Assembly: GCF_036669915.1 (NCBI RefSeq)
Contig: NC_089322.1
Coordinates: 14,445,678-14,509,677 of the forward strand
Length of the DNA stretch: 64,000 nucleotides
Source: Pocillopora verrucosa
Lineage: Eukaryota > Cnidaria > Anthozoa > Scleractinia > Pocilloporidae
Direction: 5' to 3'
A program made the translations under genes and the position numbers. Within the stretch, counting starts at the first letter, position 1. Each line of letters opens with the position of its first letter. Shown one piece after another: positions 59,065 through 64,000 of the stretch. Below the pieces are notes generated by a model that ran no database searches, was not told where the DNA came from, and worked only from the letters and a program-made list of their open reading frames with translations.

Positions 59065-61290
59065 ATTATAACATAGCTAGCAGAGCCGCGCAATCAAATT
59101 CAGTATACGTAAGCGTGCTCAAAATTCCGATAGTTCACGCTGAGAGCGTGAGCAAATTGCTTCGCCAGAATTTTTTTTTCGCGCGAGCGGCTTTTGTTAG
59201 CGCGGGGAAAAATAATATATTTCGCGACAACAATGGATACAAACGGACTCGGCTCACCAGTCCCAAAACGAAGACAATTTTCCGACCTTGTCCCTTGGGC
59301 TAGAGTTCTTATGGAAATAATTGTTAAATAAAAGCGCCATTCTTGAGCGTGATTTCTTTTTTAAAAATAAAGAATTTTTTATTTAAACTGCAGTAAAATA
59401 AAACTCGAGCTTTCAACAGAAAATAAAAAATAAAACCAATTCCTACTTTGCTTAATATTTCGCTTACCGCGAACAATCACTTCTGATATTGTTGTCCGTT
59501 TTTCGCGTCGGATTTGATGCACAATTCCACCGGCTATGTTATAAAACAATTGGTTCATGCTTTTAGCTGTGCACTATCGAGTTATGGAGCACGTGGGAAG
59601 TTTGGAGAGCACTCAAGAAGCTAGAGTTGGGAAAATGTCATATTTATAGATTGCAGAGTTCAATACGGGATTTCCGTATTGCTCTCTCCTAAAATGAATC
59701 CTTGACCTAAATACCGCGTAAGTTGTAACAAATCAAAGCATGAACCAATTGTCAATTAATGCCTGACGTTCGAAGGAGTGCAGTGCCAAATCTCGTATTG
59801 CCCTCTACATAATCTCTTCAAATCTAGATCACGGATATTCACATTCATCTGTAAACCGGTTGGTCAAAAGATAGGGTATTGGACGCACTAAAATCCCGAA
59901 TGGAATTAGCCAAAATACACAAATATTCCATATTTGCTGAATTTCCCCAAGATGGGGCTTACAGACAAGTCGAGATGCAACATTGCAGAAATAGCGTAGA
60001 ATTGTTGCACGAAATGTTGAACTAGACTGTGAAAGAGCTTGTCGGGAAAAAAAAACCAGAAGTTTAATTAAGCAAAGAAACATCTTGTTCCTGTTGGGAA
60101 AATGTCACATTCATGGATAGGTTGCAGAGTTCAATACTGGATTTCTGTATTGCTCTTTCTTAAAACGAATCCTTGACTTAAATAGATGCGACAACGTCAG
60201 TTGTAACAAATTAAGTAACAAATTTATCTTGGTTTTTCTTTCACGATTAATGTAGGTAGCAATCCATTCCAAGAAAACGTAGCTTCATTTTCCAGACCTT
60301 TGAAAGTGTTTTGAGTACTGTGCATCCGTCATAAACGAAATAATTGGCTCTAGAAGCTAGAGTTGCTCTCGGCTACGCCTCGAAAAAAAAAACGCGTTTC
60401 TATGGTTGTAAACAGAAACACAGAACTAACTATTTACGCCCGAATTTCGGGAATCTCGGTTTAAATGGCCAACATCCCTTAATTCTCTTAACGCCACCTA
60501 TGTAATGCAGTATTGGCTTCTCAGATTCGCAAGTGGTTCCTTATCGTCGTCCAGCCAGTATAAGGATAAAAACGTTCGAAAATTCTGGAGTGAAGATGTG
60601 AGAATTTATCTCAATATTGCGATTCCAATCAGATATTTTCAGCCAATCACAGGCCTGAAAAGTGGGACGACTTTCATACCGCCATATATTGGTATACCCT
60701 TTTAAAGTAGACATACTATGAGAGGATCACGATGCATGATACAGTTACTGCAGACTCGTGGCGGAGGATAGAACACCAGTCGCTCTGTTTGAAGTTAACA
60801 TGAAATCTATTTTCATTTTTCTGTTCGTTTCAATTCTTGGGTTGTTGGCCGTGAAGAGAAGTGCTGCAAGTAAGTTTATTCATTTCCCTGTGCTTTTAAA
60901 ACGAAGTGCTTCAGTCGTTTACGCACAGTACGTGTTTTTTGCACGGCTGTGTAGTTTCCTGTAAGGAATTCTTTAAGTCTCGATTCAAGTCCGGTTCGCA
61001 TGAGCCGTATATATGATTAATTAATATACTTAAATAGGATTTCTAGCTGTTTCTACAGCCCGTCGGTCATACGGTCGATGCTGTTGCGCATGGGAAGACA
61101 TCTACCGTTACAGCAAGGACAATTTAGCGTCACAACAGTTATATAAGCAGATTCAGAATAGATAAAATGATCTCATTCACCACGCGCGTTCAGACAATCT
61201 TGTGCTGAAATTCCAGCCAGTCTCTCCAAAACAGGACGTTTGACTGTCGGTGCTCTTGATGTTCTAAACTGCTTTTCCTGCTGGTAGAAC
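59065..61290. repeat. Large palindrome, right arm
   Basis: Partner of the left arm. At the centre, gctagctatgttata (59,048-59,062) and tataacatagctagc (59,067-59,081) are separated by 4 bp. The arm carries the plus-strand orphan signal exon and ends near 61,290. Confidence 0.85.
60800..60869 (+). pseudogene. Orphan plus-strand signal-peptide exon (palindrome copy)
   Basis: Mirror copy of gene 2 exon 1: MKSIFIFLFVSILGLLAVKR, SAA, then A|gtaagt. The last exonic base is A where the other copies have G, weakening the donor but keeping phase 1. No body exon is seen downstream on the plus strand up to 64,000, so it is probably a by-product of the inverted duplication. Confidence 0.6.
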
Positions 61291-61294
61291 CGCA

Positions 61295-61395
61295 GTAAAC
61301 CAAAAACCCTGGACGGTATCAGAAGATCGATCAAGATAAAGACCGCTCTAATCTACTCTGGGAGCTCAACTGCCCACAAACTCTATCGAAACAAA
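61295..61395. repeat. Outer block of the palindrome, right
   Basis: aaaaaccctggacggtatca ... ctctatcgaaacaaaatatc, the inverted partner of 55,690-55,791. Here it follows the right arm directly. Confidence 0.65.
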
Positions 61396-61401
61396 ATATC
61401 A

Positions 61402-61590
61402 AAAAGTATCAAGCTTGGATTGTCTCTTTACTATTGCATAGATGATAAATTCAAAGAAAACATATAAGCGTTTTCCTAACGGCGAAATTGTTAAAAGTAA
61501 TCTGCTCCGACAAAGATTATGCTGATCTTTATAATCTCTTGGCACCAAAGACTTACGAAATGGCGTATACAAGCACCTTTTCAGCACCTC
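61402..61590 (+). repeat. Short duplicated block, copy 2
   Basis: Same-orientation copy of 48,610-48,840. It lies directly outside the palindrome's outer block. Confidence 0.7.
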
Positions 61591-61658
61591 AGGAAGGTTA
61601 TTGAGCACAGTATGAAGAATATACTCTCTGATGTTAGGGTATAGAGGGTTATGCTTAC

Positions 61659-61794
61659 CATTTCAATAAATGGAGCACCATCGTCGACACTTTCAATATC
61701 CAATTCAGTGGGAGACTTCACTTGAAGTTCTTGTTCCAATGCTAACTCTGCTTCTCTCATTACTAGCAAGAAATCCTTCGCACGGCTTATACAA
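61659..61794 (-). CDS. Isolated internal exon, possibly NOPCHAP1-like (DUF4598)
   Basis: A 136-bp interval with a consensus acceptor (ccattaacag) and donor (ATG|gtaagc) and an open frame: SRAKDFLLVMREAELALEQE, then KSPTELDIESVDDGAPFIEM. The pattern of a helical segment followed by D-I-E-x-V-D...I-E-M resembles the C-terminal part of the small nucleolar-assembly protein NOPCHAP1 (C12orf45). Phase at the 5' side is 2 and at the 3' side 0. No partner exons were identified within the window, so the assignment rests on about 45 residues and is tentative. Confidence 0.35.
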
Positions 61795-61819
61795 CTGTTA
61801 ATGGCATTGGGAAAGAAAA

Positions 61820-61935
61820 AAAGAAACAAACAAACAAAGAAAAAATTCTGAGTTCCCATGAGGAATCAAACCTTAGACCTTCAGATTCCATGGCGTCATA
61901 CATATACGTTAACAAGCACCCGACATGTGACTTTA
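61820..61935 (-). mobile_element. tRNA-derived SINE-like element beside the isolated exon
   Basis: Minus strand: an anticodon-arm-like CATGGAATCTGAAGGTC followed by the B box GGTTTGATTCC, then TCATGGGAACTCAG and a T-rich tail. The tail leads straight into the polypyrimidine tract of the 61,794 acceptor. The A box is weak, so the call is moderate. Confidence 0.45.
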
Positions 61936-62837
61936 AAATCTCTCTCCTGCTCCACAGTTTCCTTATAGTAAAGTGTGCGATAATGATAATAGACGATCAA
62001 ATTATAGGCCAATGAATTTTTTGTTCTGTACAAGAGCCCTATTTCCTGATTTTCGCAAATCTCCAAAGTAATAAACGACTGAAGAAAGAAACGCTACGAT
62101 TTTCTCATTGATTTTTCGCCTACATGCATCTCTCTAAACGTGAAATTTTCCATTTCTACAAAAACACTCGTAAGTTTTTCACATTTTTCACCCTTCTTGA
62201 TCAATCATCTTATATAAAGAGCTAAAAAATGTAGGTTTATTTCGTCAAGTGATCGCCTAGAGCAAGAATTGCGTGACAGGTGTAGTTGAGAGAAACTTGT
62301 CACAGTTGCAGATTTTAAAAGACATCCAACACAAAAATACGGTAGTGTCCAAAGATTTTTTTGATGATTTTCAGAGATGAAATAATAGGTTATAAAAGGT
62401 AATTAAGATTAGTGTTGTAGCTTTCTGACAACGGGAGATATTTGACCTCAAAGTTATCAAATATTTGGATGAATCGAAAAGTCTAAAAACACAGTCGTAT
62501 ATTTGCCTCTGTTGATTGATAAGCCGTCCATCAAATGGACTTATACTTGCAGCGAACATTAACTAAGGATGTAAAAATATGTGTGCAAATCCTCAGAGTA
62601 ATTGATTAAATACCATCGCAGTGAGAGCGTCATACATCTTACCTATTTTGAAGCGATTTCCTCGGTGAAAACCAAGAAAAACCGGGGGGTGGTCTATCTC
62701 CCCCCGGAAAGAACCAAAACAGAAACTAGTTTGTCTTCTTGAGTTTTGGGGTAGACCCTTTAAACTGGCAAAGTTTCATTGAAATCGGTGAGACGGCATG
62801 TGGAACGACTGCCCGGTGCTCTCATGGATACGCTCTT
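61936..62837. other. Stretch without a recognised gene
   Basis: About 900 bp of AT-rich sequence with no family-like ORF. The last 130 bp (around gagacggcatgtggaacgac) look like unique sequence leading into the LINE copy. A gtttgtcgtttgtcgtttgt microsatellite sits just inside the duplicated block near 62,855. Confidence 0.45.
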
Positions 62838-63811
62838 AAAAAGCGCCTCAATGGAGTTTGTCGTTTGTCGTTTGTCGTTTGTTTTGCGCGCCTTTTTTTG
62901 CCAGCTGTCGCAGGTTTTGATCAATTGTTTGATTTCAGGTGTGATAAACGGATTCGGGCGTGACTTGATCTTGATGCGCTTAATTGGTGCGTGTTCACTC
63001 AGCGTGTCGAGGAATAACTCTTTGAATACATCAACTTGGCCATCGATTTCGTCAAAAATATTAACAATGTGAAAAGGGTCACACATCAAATCACTTAGGA
63101 ATAACTCAGGGTTGTAGTTTTTGTAGCTTCTGGTGAAAATATAAAAAAGGCCGAGGCTTTAAAGCTTTGAGATTCAATGTGACCGCCACCAATCAATAAT
63201 CAGCATCTGCCGAAATATTTACGTCGCAGATAGTAATAAAGCTCTTGTTTGTTGTAAGCGCCACATCAATTAACGTTACAGATGTATCACTGGTCCTTGT
63301 TGGTTGTGTAACAAGCTGCGAGAGATTAAGTGAATTACAGAGATCCATCAAAGCTCGACCCTCAGGACAAGAGGAGCCCGGCAAAATGTCTGCATTAAGG
63401 TCACCAGCAACCATACCTTCCATTCCTAGTCCATAAAAGAGGTGATAAAATCGTCCAGGAATCTAGACATGGATACTAAGTCTGGCCTGTAAGCAGCGCA
63501 TAGTAGAAGAGATTTTGATTTCCTGCACTGGACTTTAAGCCAGAGTTGTTGGGAATTAGCATCCATAGTTGCTGGCAAGTTATCGATGATCGATGCTTTA
63601 AATGAGTTTCTAATGTAGACAACGATCCCGCCCCCAGATTTATGCGGATCTCTGTCCTGCCTGAAAATGATATGGCCAGGAATTTGGATGTCATTATTAG
63701 TCGTGGGAGGGTCCAGCCAGGATTCAGAGACGACAACTATATCATAATTATCTTGAATAATCGTTTGCTTGACCAGGAAGAGTTTTTTGTGTGAAGTCAT
63801 CGCATGATTTT
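62838..63811 (-). mobile_element. LINE endonuclease region, copy 2 (within a segmental duplication)
   Basis: Same endonuclease and linker as at 50,770-51,728, with the same motifs (SESWLD, GGGIVVYI, GDLNAD, TLIDVALTTN) and the same junction sequence at its right end. A nine-base loss replaces LLLLGMEGM context near 63,425 and breaks the frame. The RT half is absent. The shared junction shows it was copied as part of a larger block, not inserted anew. Confidence 0.75.
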
Positions 63812-64000
63812 TAAGTTTTTACATGTTTAGAAACATTATCAAATAGATAAAATTGAAACTGAAATGCTTAACGCTGTTTGAAATTTCATTTTCGGGTAGA
63901 AAGAAGGTTACCTTAAAAATGATGTCTCTCTAACGTCCTTGACGTTCAACTAGACATTATTGACTTGCATTATGGCTACATTCACCATGCAAGGGTATGT
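62838..64000. repeat. Segmental duplication of 50,770-52,990, internally deleted
   Basis: After the LINE part, gtttttacatgtttagaaac jumps directly to caaatagataaaattgaaac, which in the first copy lies about 1.06 kb further on (52,826). The match continues to the window edge (aagggtatgt). The deleted part contained the MITE and the orphan signal exon. Confidence 0.8.

Noticed and set aside
1-64000. CRISPR arrays, bacterial operons, rRNA genes
   Set aside because: No regularly spaced short repeats with unique spacers, no bacterial-type dense coding, no rRNA-like sequence; introns and retroelements show a eukaryotic genome.

Overview
The window is eukaryotic, AT-rich and intron-bearing, and full of decayed transposons. 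A stony coral or close anthozoan relative fits best. I infer this from tandem lineage-expanded rhodopsin-class receptors with one intron, tRNA-derived SINEs of the type common in corals, Penelope-like and CR1/L2-like retroelements, and dispersed palindromic MITEs. No database search was run, so species and exact families are unproven.

Region 1 (1-25.4 kb) is a tandem array of segmental repeats about 7.3 kb long: three full units and a shortened fourth. Each carries a two-exon class A-like GPCR on the minus strand. Four copies are seen, the leftmost cut by the window edge. The receptors keep N1.50, D2.50, W4.50 and NPxxY but lack the DRY arginine, the CWxP tryptophan and the usual extracellular disulfide. 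The spacers hold a hairpin repeat, a SINE, an old MITE, a tyrosine-recombinase remnant and a short minus-strand ORF with a secretory leader. An inverted broken receptor (24.98-25.38 kb) closes the array.

Region 2 (25.4-38.7 kb) is a birth-and-death cluster of one predicted ADP-ribosyltransferase-fold family (DUF3990-like C terminus, long helical N terminus). One 570-residue gene is intact (35.5-37.2 kb, minus). Three plus-strand copies are decayed (26.2, 28.6 and 32.4 kb).

Region 3 (38.7-64 kb) is a rearranged block built around a family of small secreted four-cysteine proteins. Two complete two-exon genes lie on the minus strand (43.2-47.2 and 54.8-57.4 kb): a signal-peptide exon, a phase-1 intron and a body exon. 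Two further signal exons (52.6 kb, and 60.8 kb on the plus strand) have no body exon in view. The first gene's intron holds a Penelope-like fragment that is itself split by a short LTR retrotransposon and by a MITE; the second gene's intron holds a Penelope GIY-YIG-like piece. A degraded CR1/L2-like LINE lies at 48.9-51.7 kb, and part of it reappears within a segmental duplication at 62.8-64.0 kb. A palindrome about 4.6 kb long is centred at 59,064, with outer matching blocks beyond it, and contains the second gene's first exon in one arm and the orphan exon in the other. One exon near 61.7 kb may belong to a separate gene, tentatively NOPCHAP1-like.

Repeats tie the regions together: a diverged copy of the receptor-array spacer lies at 40.4-42.3 kb, and a fragment of the secreted-gene intron abuts the end of the receptor array at 24.2 kb.
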